In this document: positions 44,133 to 52,217 of the stretch, in pieces
Layout of the letters: the number at the start of each line of letters is the position of its first letter
Position numbering within the stretch: the stretch's first letter is position 1
NCBI RefSeq assembly: GCF_008086165.1
Contig: NZ_VSKL01000003.1
Location: forward strand, 124,001 to 188,000
Origin: Algorimicrobium algoritergicola
GTDB lineage: Bacteria > Bacteroidota > Bacteroidia > Flavobacteriales > Flavobacteriaceae
Reading direction: 5' to 3'
Length of the DNA stretch: 64,000 nucleotides
Notes under the pieces: generated by a model
Database searches by the model: none
Told to the model about the DNA's origin: nothing
What the model saw: only the letters and a program-made list of their open reading frames with translations
Translations under genes and position numbers: made by a program

Positions 44133-44163
44133 ATTCCAACAAAAATTGGAATCACTTGAAGTG
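44133..44163. repeat. Paired palindromes: ATTCCAA...TTGGAAT and CACTTGAAGTG
   Basis: Between E2 and E1. A 7-bp inverted repeat (44133-44139 / 44146-44152) is followed directly by an 11-bp palindrome and ACG. A related unit is at 49951-49983 (ATTCC...GGAATCAC, AAGTGACG), so this is a repeated element. Confidence 0.55.
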
Positions 44164-44173
44164 ACGACTTTGT

Positions 44174-45475
44174 TTATATTTTTCTATTTACATCAAACTG
44201 CTCGAAATAATCGGCAACACGACGTACAAAACTACCGCCTAAGAAGCCATCAACTACACGATGGTCAAACGATAAAGACAAATACATCATGCTACGAATA
44301 GCAATTTCATCACCTTTTTCTGTTTCTATAACTTCGGCGCGTTTTTTAATAATTCCTAATGCTAAAATAGCAACTTCAGGTTGGTTGATAATTGGTGTTC
44401 CCATAACACTACCAAAGGTTCCAACGTTGGATATGGTAAACGTACTTCCTTTTATATCATCACCGCCTAATTTATTTTCTCGTGCTTTATTAGCTAGCGC
44501 ATTTACATTTTCGGCAATAGTTTTTAAATCTTTAGAATCCGCATTTTTTACAACAGGAACAATTAAATTTCCACTCGGCAAGGCCGTTGCCATTCCGATA
44601 TTAATATCTTCTTTAACAATGATAGTATTGCCATCTACAGAAGCATTGATATTTGGATAATCCTTAACAGCTTTAGCAACCGCTTCCACAAATAAGGGCG
44701 TGAATGTTAAACGTTCGCCATATTTTTCCTGAAAGGCTTTTTTATTCGCATTTCGCCAATTAACCATATTCGTCATATCGGCTTCCACATAAGCGGTAAC
44801 GTGTGGTGCTGTATGTTTTGAATACACCATATGATCAGCTATCATTTGGCGCATTCTGTCCATTTCAATAACTTTCCCCTTGCCTTTATCAAAGGATAAT
44901 TGCGGAATTCTGTAAGCAGTAGGATCTTGTGCTACGGCTTGCGAAAATTGATACGGACGACCGTCTTCTATATAATTAAACACATCACTTTTACGCAATC
45001 TGCCTTCATGACCGGTTGCAGGAATTCTAGCTAGTTCCTCAAAACTAATGTGGTGTTCTTTGGCGATTTTAATAACTAAAGGCGAAAAGAATGTGTTTGA
45101 GTTTGTATTTGAAAATGCTGCTGGAGCTGAAACCGATGGAATTGGTTTTGGTTTATTAACTTTTTTCTGCTTTTGAGATTCTTCGCTAGCGTTCTGAATG
45201 ACAGCATCGGCTTTTGGTTTTACATTTTGTTCTTCAGAAACCTCTAAAATGGCAATAACCTCTCCTACCGGAACAACATCTTTGGCTTGAAAAAGGGTCT
45301 CTACCAAAGTCCCGGATGCTGGTGCTGGCACTTCGTTGTCCACTTTATCCGTGGCAACTTCAAGAATAATATCGCCTTCTTCAAAGGTATCACCAACGTT
45401 TATTAACCAATTAATGATGGTTCCTTCTGTTATACTTTCGCCCATTTTGGGCATTTTTAAATCAAACTTGGACAT
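44174..45475 (-). CDS. Dihydrolipoamide acyltransferase (E2) of a branched-chain-type 2-oxoacid dehydrogenase
   Basis: A 433-residue protein with the three E2 parts: an N-terminal lipoyl domain with lipoylated Lys44 in EVATDKVDNEV, an E3/E1-binding domain near residues 135-172 (SPLVIKIAKEHHISFEELAR), and the acyltransferase domain ending in LSFDHRVVDGFLGGSF, whose His and Asp are catalytic. One lipoyl domain fits branched-chain enzymes. A start at 45502 is possible, but ATG at 45475 begins the lipoyl domain. No E3 gene is near. Confidence 0.93.
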   Translation of the reverse strand: MSKFDLKMPKMGESITEGTIINWLINVGDTFEEGDIILEVATDKVDNEVPAPASGTLVETLFQAKDVVPVGEVIAILEVSEEQNVKPKADAVIQNASEESQKQKKVNKPKPIPSVSAPAAFSNTNSNTFFSPLVIKIAKEHHISFEELARIPATGHEGRLRKSDVFNYIEDGRPYQFSQAVAQDPTAYRIPQLSFDKGKGKVIEMDRMRQMIADHMVYSKHTAPHVTAYVEADMTNMVNWRNANKKAFQEKYGERLTFTPLFVEAVAKAVKDYPNINASVDGNTIIVKEDINIGMATALPSGNLIVPVVKNADSKDLKTIAENVNALANKARENKLGGDDIKGSTFTISNVGTFGSVMGTPIINQPEVAILALGIIKKRAEVIETEKGDEIAIRSMMYLSLSFDHRVVDGFLGGSFVRRVADYFEQFDVNRKI

Positions 45476-45500
45476 TATTTGTTCTAATTTTAATTTATTC

Positions 45501-45593
45501 AACCAGCGTTAGCGATTGAACGGTTTGTTTGAGCTCTCGCGACCTTTTTGTCGTGAAGCGAGTAGTGAAAGCGCGACCCTTGTGGTAACGCCC
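45501..45593. repeat. Structured repeat element, copy A
   Basis: A roughly 93-base element between paaY and E2. It shares conserved ends with copy B (50001-50085): GCGTTAGxGATTGA at one end and GAAAGCxCGACCCTTGTGG then AACGCCC at the other. Between them is a variable hairpin (CTCGCGAC ... GTCG ... GCGAG). It may be a mobile REP/MITE-like unit or a conserved RNA structure. Confidence 0.7.
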
Positions 45594-45595
45594 AA

Positions 45596-46192
45596 TTAAT
45601 TCTTCATAAAATCGCGAAGCGTTTTATACACATCTTCTTGAATTTTCATATTTTCAGGAACAACTCTTAAAGGTTCCGCTTCTTCTAAACTTTCATGACA
45701 GTCGGCTGGTAATTGTTGATACAATTGAGTGCCTTTAGTTTTCCAAGCAATCATATCATCCGATACGTCTTTAATCACTTTTGCTGGATTTCCAACCACT
45801 AAACTCCGGTTTGGAATTTTAGTTTCCGCTCTTACGAATGCCATAGCTCCTACGATACTTTCATCCCCAATTTCGGCATCGTCCATAATAACAGCATTCA
45901 TACCTATTAAGCAATTACGCCCCAAATTAGCACCATGAATTATGGCACCGTGCCCCACATGAGCACTTTCTTTTAAGGTGATGGATTTACCCGGGAACAT
46001 ATGAACAGTACAGTTTTCTTGAACATTTACGCCGTCTTCCAAAATAATTTGTCCCCAATCACCACGAATGGCAGCACCTGGGCCGATGTAACAGTTTTTT
46101 CCAATAATAACATTTCCAGTTACAGCAGCTAATGGATGCACAAAGCTGGACTCGTGAACGACTGGTGTATAACCTTTGAATTTGTATATCAT
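45596..46192 (-). CDS. paaY: PaaY-type hexapeptide-repeat thioesterase / gamma-carbonic-anhydrase family protein
   Basis: A 198-residue left-handed beta-helix protein: repeating [LIV]GxxxxI units such as NVIIGKNCYIGPGAAIRGDW and HVGHGAIIHGANLGRNCLIG, and histidines for a metal site. Length and its place in a paa cluster fit PaaY, which removes dead-end ring-hydroxylated CoA thioesters. A gamma-carbonic anhydrase is the alternative. Closely follows the hydratase gene (29-base gap). Confidence 0.82.
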   Translation of the reverse strand: MIYKFKGYTPVVHESSFVHPLAAVTGNVIIGKNCYIGPGAAIRGDWGQIILEDGVNVQENCTVHMFPGKSITLKESAHVGHGAIIHGANLGRNCLIGMNAVIMDDAEIGDESIVGAMAFVRAETKIPNRSLVVGNPAKVIKDVSDDMIAWKTKGTQLYQQLPADCHESLEEAEPLRVVPENMKIQEDVYKTLRDFMKN

Positions 46193-46198
46193 ATCCCT

Positions 46199-46218
46199 AT
46201 TCCTGCCTGTGCAGGAAT
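46199..46218. repeat. Palindromic repeat ATTCCTGC-CTGT-GCAGGAAT
   Basis: Perfect 8-bp arms and a 4-base loop fill most of the 29-base gap between the hydratase and paaY genes. It would fold into a hairpin in the transcript. Confidence 0.65.
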
Positions 46219-46221
46219 TTG

Positions 46222-46971
46222 TTATTTAAATCCTTTTAATTTCTCTTTGGTGAATTCTGAAAGCACTAAACGCCCACTTGTTGCTGCGCGTTCTGCTAAA
46301 AGGTCGTCCCAATTATCAGTTCCACTCCAGAATACTTTTTTCATTTCTACCATGGCTTCTGGATTGTAAGTGCATAAATGCTCAGCTGTTGTTTTTACAG
46401 CTTCATCTAAAGCTTCCGTACTTTCATAAACTTGCGTAAATAAGCCTTTTTGTTGCGCCCATTCTGCTGAATAAAAGGTATTAGCATCAATGGCAATTTG
46501 CGACATGGCGCTTAATCCCATTTTACGTTCAATAGCTGGTCCCACAACAAATGGCCCGATACCGATATTTAATTCACTTAACTTAATAGCCGCGAATTTT
46601 GATGCCATACAATAATCGGTTGATGCCGCTAATCCAACACCACCTCCTACTGTTTTTCCTTGAATACGACCGATTATGAATTTCGGACATTTACGCATCG
46701 CGTTTATAACATTGGCAAAACCTGAAAAGAAAACTTTTCCTGTAGCTGCATCATCAATATTAATAAGCTCTTCAAAGCTTGCTCCTGCACAGAAGGTTCT
46801 CTCGCCTCCACTTTTAAGAACAATGACTTTTATGTTATTGTTTTTACCAGCGTCTGTGATTGTTTGGGCTAATTCTGCCAAAACATTACCTGGTAAGGAA
46901 TTGTGAGCTGGGTGAAAAAACTCTATGTAGGCTACATCGTTATCTATAGTTTGTTTTACGTATGGTTCCAT
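46222..46971 (-). CDS. Enoyl-CoA hydratase/isomerase family protein, paa-linked
   Basis: A 249-residue crotonase-fold protein: an oxyanion-hole region FCAGASFEEL near residues 60-69, QGKTVGGGVGLAASTDYCMA, and AAIKLSELNIGIGP. The glutamate of LSEL matches Glu164 of rat crotonase, but the position of Glu144 is Gly here. That is unlike E. coli PaaF and recalls methylglutaconyl-CoA-hydratase-like relatives. Its place in the cluster suggests the 2,3-dehydroadipyl-CoA hydratase (PaaF) step, but this is not proven. Confidence 0.85.
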   Translation of the reverse strand: MEPYVKQTIDNDVAYIEFFHPAHNSLPGNVLAELAQTITDAGKNNNIKVIVLKSGGERTFCAGASFEELINIDDAATGKVFFSGFANVINAMRKCPKFIIGRIQGKTVGGGVGLAASTDYCMASKFAAIKLSELNIGIGPFVVGPAIERKMGLSAMSQIAIDANTFYSAEWAQQKGLFTQVYESTEALDEAVKTTAEHLCTYNPEAMVEMKKVFWSGTDNWDDLLAERAATSGRLVLSEFTKEKLKGFK

Positions 46972-47035
46972 TGTTTTTTTAGCTTGTCAATGCGCACCTG
47001 TTGCGCATTCGTTTTATAATTATTTTACTTTTAAT

Positions 47036-47325
47036 TTAAAAATTCCAATCCGCATTCAAATCAATCCAATCCGGATTTACGTTCTCTATTAATTCAATTT
47101 TCCAAGACCTGTTCCATTTTTTCATTTGTGCCGCTCTTGATTTAGCTTCTTTTTCTGACTCAAACTCTTCAAAATAAATCAACTTATCTAAATTAGATCT
47201 AGCAGAAAATGTACTCGGATGCGCTTTAGTTTTATGTTGATATATTCTTATTTTTAATCTTTGGGTTTCCACTATATATAATACACCATTTTTTTATTTG
47301 TTATTGTGTAAACATAGTGTTTCAT
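47036..47325 (-). pseudogene. GIY-YIG nuclease family gene with frameshift
   Basis: The intact frame 47036-47272 has only the C-terminal part (KIRIYQHKTKAHPSTFSARS and KAKSRAAQMKKWNRSWKIEL-like helices) of a UvrC-type GIY-YIG nuclease. In the next frame an ATG at 47325 (minus strand) encodes MKHYVYTITNKK, the missing start (YVY = 'GIY'). The two join if the A run at 47289-47295 (7 A on the minus strand) had 8. The joined protein reads NGVLYIVE across the junction, the expected 'YIG' region. Frame loss in a homopolymer may be real or a sequencing error. It sits 64 bases before the hydratase gene. Confidence 0.72.
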
Positions 47326-47370
47326 CTTATTTGCTACTTATATAAATGAGACACCCGATTTCTCGAGTGC

Positions 47371-47412
47371 TTCGAACAGTTTAATCTTTTATAAAAGATT
47401 AAACTGTTCGAA
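47371..47412. repeat. Perfect 42-bp palindrome at the paaZ stop codon
   Basis: Two 21-bp arms without a spacer. The arm nearer paaZ (47392-47412) encodes the last seven residues (FEQFNLL, on the minus strand); the stop codon TAA lies at the centre; the other arm (47371-47391) is its exact inverted copy beyond the gene. The transcript would form a very stable hairpin. There is no T run after it, so it is not a standard terminator. Confidence 0.85.
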
Positions 47413-49890
47413 ATGATGATTCAAATGTTTTCGTTCTAATAAATACGATTCATATTTATTCAATTCCCCAAATACTAAATTCTTTAATTTAGCTTCTGGG
47501 TTTTCTTCAAAATAATTTACATATTTTTCACGTTGCGCCTTGAATTCCGCGATTGCTGTCTCCAAGTTTGGATATTTTAAAGGTTCCAATTTGTCTTTTT
47601 CTAATAATGGAAAGTTGGTGCCCATTGGAAATTTATCATAAGTATATAAACTAGCATGTACCTTTTCTAAAATCTTTTCTGGAGTGGCAATTTCAAAATC
47701 TTGAATGTCTCCTGCGGCAATTTTATAGGTAAACTCCAAATGCTCCAACATATGCTGCGGCGTCATAACACCCCATTTTGGCTTGGTATCTGCAGACAGT
47801 TTATTAAGACATGTATCTATTTTTTCAGAAGTCATCTCAACAAAGGTTTCTTGTTTCTTCTGAACCATAGTTAAAACAGTTGCAAAGGCCACTTTTTCAT
47901 CGGTTAAGGCATCAAAAACCTCAACATACCATTTAACAATACCTGAAGGATGTTCGGCAGAAGCGACATCACGATCCACTTTTTGTTGACACGTTAATCG
48001 GGCATAAATGGTATCGTTATGATATAATGGACGCAGGAAACGGCATTCTTCTAAACCGTAATTTGCCGCTACAGGCCCTTTATTTGGATAAACGAATAGT
48101 CCAGCTGCTGCCGCAATAATTAAATAACCGTGAGCCGTTCGTTTTTCAAAAATACTTCCGTCTAATGATGTGATATCTGTATGCGCATAGAAATGATCCC
48201 ATGTTAGGTTTGCAAAGTTGATGATATCGGTATCTGTAAAAGTTCGTCTATGCGTTTTAAGCGACATGCCTGGTTGAATATCTTCCCAATGGTATTTAAA
48301 TGGGTGCTGATCCGCTTCCTTATACTCGGCATTCTGCTGATAGATTCCAGTAATTTCTGTTAAGGTTGTAGGTGAACCTTGTATGGCAGTACGCTGTAAG
48401 TAATGTTTAATACCGCGCATACCGCCCATTTCTTCACCTCCTCCAGCGCGACCAGGACCTCCATGAACCAAGTTTGGTAATGGCGAACCATGACCTGTGC
48501 TTTCTTTAGCCATATCGCGATTCATAACTAAAATACGCCCATGATGACTGGCCGCGTTTATGACATAGTCTTTTGCAATCTTATCATCATAAGTCGCTAT
48601 AGACGATACTAATGAACCTTTACCCAATTGGGCAAGCGTAATAGCTTCATCTAAATTTTTATAGGGCATAATGGTACTAACTGGACCAAAAGCTTCTGTT
48701 TCATGAACGGCTAAATTGGTAAATGGATTATCCTCACGAAGTAATATAGGTGCTAAAAATGCGCCTTTTTTAGCGTCGGCTCCAATCGTTTCTATTTTAT
48801 CTAAATCGCCATACACAATACTAGCTGTTTTAGCCAATTCTTGAACGCGATCTCTCACTTCCTGGACTTGATCTTTACTAACCAAAGCTCCCATTCTAAC
48901 TTCTTTTAATCGCGGATCGCCAATAGTAATTTTATCAAGTGCTTTTCCTAGCGCCATTTGAACATCTTCTACTAAATTTTGCGGAACGATGATACGACGG
49001 ATAGCTGTACATTTTTGACCACATTTTACGGTCATTTCATTGCGGACTTCTTTGATGAATAAGTCGAATTCCGGTGTACCAGGCAAGGCATCTTCTCCTA
49101 AAACGGATGCATTTAATGAATCGGCTTCCATGTTGAAGGGTACTGATTCCTCTAAAATACGTTTATGAGATTTTAAAAGTCTTCCCGTTGTTGCCGATCC
49201 TGTAAAGGTAACCACATCTTGCGACTCGACCGTATCCAAAATAGTTCGTGCTGAACCCGAAATAAGTTGCAGCGCACCTTCTGGCAATATGTTAGATGCA
49301 ATAATTTCCCGCACCACAGCCTCCGTTAAGAAAGACGTGTTAGTTGCCGGTTTCACGACGGCTGGAACTCCAGCCATCCAATTGGATGCACATTTTTCTA
49401 ACATGCCCCAAACCGGAAAGTTAAAGGCATTAATATGTAGGGCAACACCGCGTTTTGGCACCATAATATGATGTGCCATAAAACGACCACCACGTGATAA
49501 ATCTATTGGATCTCCTTCTACATGATAGGATTGATTTGGAAATAATTTTCGTAAGGACGCATTGGCGAATAAGTTTCCAAATCCACCTTCAATATCAATC
49601 CAGCTATCAATTTTAGTTGCACCGGTTCGATAACTTAATTCGTAGAATTGATTTTTGCGTTTGGTAAGATACATGGCTAGACTTTTAAGCATATTACCAC
49701 GCTCTTGAAAGGTCATTTTTCGAAGTTTCTCACCGCCTTTGGTTCTTCCATATTGAAGGATTTCGCCAAAATCTAATCCTTGTGTGTCTGATAATGCCAC
49801 CACTTCTCCGGTAATAGCATCAAACATAGGGACACCTTCACCTTTACCTTCTAGCCATTGTCCTGTGACGTAATTTTGTGTTTTTTTCAT
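47389..49890 (-). CDS. paaZ: Bifunctional PaaZ: oxepin-CoA hydrolase and semialdehyde dehydrogenase, with an extra C-terminal DinB-like domain
   Basis: Opens the oxepin-CoA ring and oxidises the resulting aldehyde. Aldehyde dehydrogenase domain (about 1-520) with Glu255 in MEADSLN and Cys294 in GQKCTAIRR; MaoC-like hydratase domain (about 530-680) with Asp565 and His570 in NLTWDHFYAH. These match E. coli Glu256, Cys295, Asp561 and His566. E. coli PaaZ ends at 681; here residues 688-833 form a third domain (WGVMTPQHMLEHLEFTY ... FGELNKYESYLLERKHLNHH) that looks like a DinB/DUF1569 four-helix fold. The role of this extension is unknown. Confidence 0.92.
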   Translation of the reverse strand: MKKTQNYVTGQWLEGKGEGVPMFDAITGEVVALSDTQGLDFGEILQYGRTKGGEKLRKMTFQERGNMLKSLAMYLTKRKNQFYELSYRTGATKIDSWIDIEGGFGNLFANASLRKLFPNQSYHVEGDPIDLSRGGRFMAHHIMVPKRGVALHINAFNFPVWGMLEKCASNWMAGVPAVVKPATNTSFLTEAVVREIIASNILPEGALQLISGSARTILDTVESQDVVTFTGSATTGRLLKSHKRILEESVPFNMEADSLNASVLGEDALPGTPEFDLFIKEVRNEMTVKCGQKCTAIRRIIVPQNLVEDVQMALGKALDKITIGDPRLKEVRMGALVSKDQVQEVRDRVQELAKTASIVYGDLDKIETIGADAKKGAFLAPILLREDNPFTNLAVHETEAFGPVSTIMPYKNLDEAITLAQLGKGSLVSSIATYDDKIAKDYVINAASHHGRILVMNRDMAKESTGHGSPLPNLVHGGPGRAGGGEEMGGMRGIKHYLQRTAIQGSPTTLTEITGIYQQNAEYKEADQHPFKYHWEDIQPGMSLKTHRRTFTDTDIINFANLTWDHFYAHTDITSLDGSIFEKRTAHGYLIIAAAAGLFVYPNKGPVAANYGLEECRFLRPLYHNDTIYARLTCQQKVDRDVASAEHPSGIVKWYVEVFDALTDEKVAFATVLTMVQKKQETFVEMTSEKIDTCLNKLSADTKPKWGVMTPQHMLEHLEFTYKIAAGDIQDFEIATPEKILEKVHASLYTYDKFPMGTNFPLLEKDKLEPLKYPNLETAIAEFKAQREKYVNYFEENPEAKLKNLVFGELNKYESYLLERKHLNHHFEQFNLL

Positions 49891-49950
49891 CGATAATTTT
49901 ATTTATCGTTCCCTTTAAAACGGGAAACTGATTTATGTCTTATTGATATA

Positions 49951-49983
49951 ATTCCCATTGCATAGGAATCACATCAAGTGACG
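49951..49983. repeat. Palindromic repeat unit upstream of paaZ
   Basis: ATTCCCATTGCATAGGAAT followed by CACATCAAGTGACG. It has the same order as the unit at 44133-44166 (ATTCC...GGAATCAC, AAGTGACG) and adjoins structured element copy B. Confidence 0.5.
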
Positions 49984-50000
49984 TTATTTTTTTTAATCTG

Positions 50001-50085
50001 CCTGCGTCCGCGTTAGGGATTGAGGCTTTGTTGGAGCGCCTTGAAAAGCGCGACTGCCGAAAGCCCGACCCTTGTGGGAACGCCC
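50001..50085. repeat. Structured repeat element, copy B
   Basis: An 85-base element in the paaJ-paaZ gap, matching copy A at 45501-45593 at both ends (GCGTTAGGGATTGAGG; GAAAGCCCGACCCTTGTGG, then GAACGCCC). The middle holds a different hairpin (GCGC ... GCGC). Same strand as copy A. Confidence 0.7.
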
Positions 50086-50090
50086 GAAAA

Positions 50091-51305
50091 CTATAAATTC
50101 ACATTCTCAATAACCGCCGCATACCCTTGGCCAACGCCAATACACATGGTTACTAAAGCATACTTTTTACCTGTTTCTTTGAGCTCTAAAGCCGCAGAAT
50201 ACGTGGTTCTTGTTCCTGTAACACCCAGTGGATGGCCGATGGCGATGGCACCACCATTTGGATTCAATCGTGGATCGTTATCGGCTAATCCCCAAGCGCG
50301 TGTACAAGCCAGAGCTTGTGCTGCAAAGGCTTCGTTGAGTTCTATAACATCCATATCTGCCATGGTTAAGCCAGCTTTTTCTAATGCTTTATTAGAGGCT
50401 TCAACAGGGCCGATGCCCATAATTCTTGGTTCGACTCCAACAACTGCGGAACTCACAATGCGTGCTAATGGTTTTAAATTGTATTTTTTAACCGCATCTT
50501 CAGACGCAATAATAGTAGCTGCAGCTCCATCGTTTAATCCTGATGAATTTCCTGCGGTAACGCTTCCACCTTCAGTTTTGAAAGCGCCTCGTAATTTTCC
50601 TAAAACGGCTAAAGATGTGTTCGGTTTTACAAATTCATCCTTTGAAAATTGAATCGGGTCTTTTTTGCGTTGTGGGATTTCAACGGTAATAATTTCTTTT
50701 GCTAGTCGGCCGTTTTCTTGCGCTTTAGTCGCTTTCATTTGACTCCAATAAGCAAACTTATCTTGATCTTCGCGAGAAATATTATATTTTTCAACCAGAT
50801 TTTCAGCGGTTTGACCCATCCCATCTGTTCCAAACATTTTTTGCATTTTAGGATTAATGAAACGCCATCCGAAACTGGAATCATACATTTTGGCATCGGT
50901 ACCAAATCCTTTGGATGGTTTTGCAATTACGTAGGGTCCGCGTGTCATATTTTCAACGCCTCCAGATATAAATAAATCGCCATCGCCTGCTTTAATAGCT
51001 CTATTAGCATGAATGATTGCCGATAATCCGGAGCTACATAACCTATTAACCGTTTCACCGGGAACAGTAACTGGAAGTCCGGCCAAAAGTGACGCCATTC
51101 TAGCTACGTTACGATTGTCCTCACCGGCTTGATTGGCACAGCCTAGAATAACATCGTCATAGGCTTCTTTGGGAATATTTGGATTTCGTTTTACGAGTTC
51201 TTCAATGACTATAGCGGCTAAATCGTCTGTTCGAACAGCTGAAAGTGTTCCTTGATAACTTCCAATTGGCGTTCTGATGCCGTCTATTATATATGCTTGT
51301 TTCAT
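50091..51305 (-). CDS. paaJ: 3-oxoadipyl-CoA thiolase / acetyl-CoA acyltransferase
   Basis: A 404-residue thiolase. The active-site Cys is in NRLCSSGLSAIIHANRAI at about residues 85-102; VIELNEAFAAQAL, GGAIAIGHPLGVTGTR and ALVTMCIGVGQG (second catalytic Cys) follow. It cleaves 3-oxoadipyl-CoA into succinyl-CoA and acetyl-CoA. Placed between the ypfJ-like gene (13-base gap) and paaZ. Confidence 0.92.
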   Translation of the reverse strand: MKQAYIIDGIRTPIGSYQGTLSAVRTDDLAAIVIEELVKRNPNIPKEAYDDVILGCANQAGEDNRNVARMASLLAGLPVTVPGETVNRLCSSGLSAIIHANRAIKAGDGDLFISGGVENMTRGPYVIAKPSKGFGTDAKMYDSSFGWRFINPKMQKMFGTDGMGQTAENLVEKYNISREDQDKFAYWSQMKATKAQENGRLAKEIITVEIPQRKKDPIQFSKDEFVKPNTSLAVLGKLRGAFKTEGGSVTAGNSSGLNDGAAATIIASEDAVKKYNLKPLARIVSSAVVGVEPRIMGIGPVEASNKALEKAGLTMADMDVIELNEAFAAQALACTRAWGLADNDPRLNPNGGAIAIGHPLGVTGTRTTYSAALELKETGKKYALVTMCIGVGQGYAAVIENVNL

Positions 51306-51318
51306 ATTGATTTTCTTT

Positions 51319-52179
51319 CTAATTTAAAATTGCGGAAAAGGTATCGCCTTGTTTGATGTCTCCTGTTTTGAATCCTTTCATAAACCAGAACATCCGTTGT
51401 TCTGAAGTTCCATGTGTAAAGGAATCTGGTGTAACATCGCCTCGGACTCTTCGTTGAATAGCATCATCTCCAACCGCATTGGCAGCGCTTAAAGCTTCTT
51501 CGATATCGCCTTCTTCTAAATATTTTTTATTGTGATGTGCCCAAACGCCGGCATAAAAATCGGCTTGCAATTCTTGGGCTACTGATAATTTATTGCCTTC
51601 CGTTTGATTTGTTTGTTGTTGTAACTGTCTTACCTTTTTTGAGGTTCCGAGTATGGTTTGAATATGGTGTCCAATTTCATGAGCGGTAACGTAGGCTGTA
51701 GCAAAATCACCACCTTTGGCTCCAAAACGTGTTTTTAACTCATCAAAAAACACTAAATCCATATATAGTTTTTGATCCGCTGGACAATAAAAAGGTCCAG
51801 ATGCTGAACTGGCATTTCCACAACCGCTCGTTACTGCATCTGTAAATAATACCATGGTAGGTTCTTGATAATTGCCAAGATTATTTTCTCTGAAAATTTG
51901 ATTCCAGACATCTTCTGTATCTGCTAAAACTGTAGCAACAAAACTTCCGACTTCTTTTTCTTGAGCAGTTAATTCTCTTTGTTCCACTTGTTGTGTTGAA
52001 CCACCTTGATTAATTTGCTCTAAAATAGGTGCAATTTGCTGTCCGGTTTCTCCTCCAAAAAGTTGTAAAAGAATCACTACAACAGCTACAAAACCACCTC
52101 CAGCTACTAGTTTCCCTTTGGAACCCATACCTCTTCGATCTTCAACATTCCCGCTTTGTCTTCTACCTTTCCATTTCAT
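51319..52179 (-). CDS. ypfJ: YpfJ-like neutral zinc metallopeptidase
   Basis: A 286-residue protein with a basic N-terminus (MKWKGRRQSGNVEDRRG), a membrane segment at about residues 28-42 and a neutral zinc metallopeptidase domain: HEIGHHIQ carries the zinc histidines, preceded by FFDELKTRFGAKGGDFATAY. Related to E. coli YpfJ (KPN_02809 family), of unknown role. It lies inside the paa operon between paaI (38-base gap) and paaJ (13-base gap); no Paa function is known for it. Confidence 0.9.
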   Translation of the reverse strand: MKWKGRRQSGNVEDRRGMGSKGKLVAGGGFVAVVVILLQLFGGETGQQIAPILEQINQGGSTQQVEQRELTAQEKEVGSFVATVLADTEDVWNQIFRENNLGNYQEPTMVLFTDAVTSGCGNASSASGPFYCPADQKLYMDLVFFDELKTRFGAKGGDFATAYVTAHEIGHHIQTILGTSKKVRQLQQQTNQTEGNKLSVAQELQADFYAGVWAHHNKKYLEEGDIEEALSAANAVGDDAIQRRVRGDVTPDSFTHGTSEQRMFWFMKGFKTGDIKQGDTFSAILN

Positions 52180-52217
52180 ATGGTTTTAGTTTTAGTGTTA
52201 TTTTCTGTTTATTATTT

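Noticed and set aside
50020-50652. 210-residue plus-strand open frame
   Set aside because: Entirely antisense to paaJ, whose thiolase motifs are all in place; its composition (Ser/Ala/Pro-rich) is that of a shadow frame.
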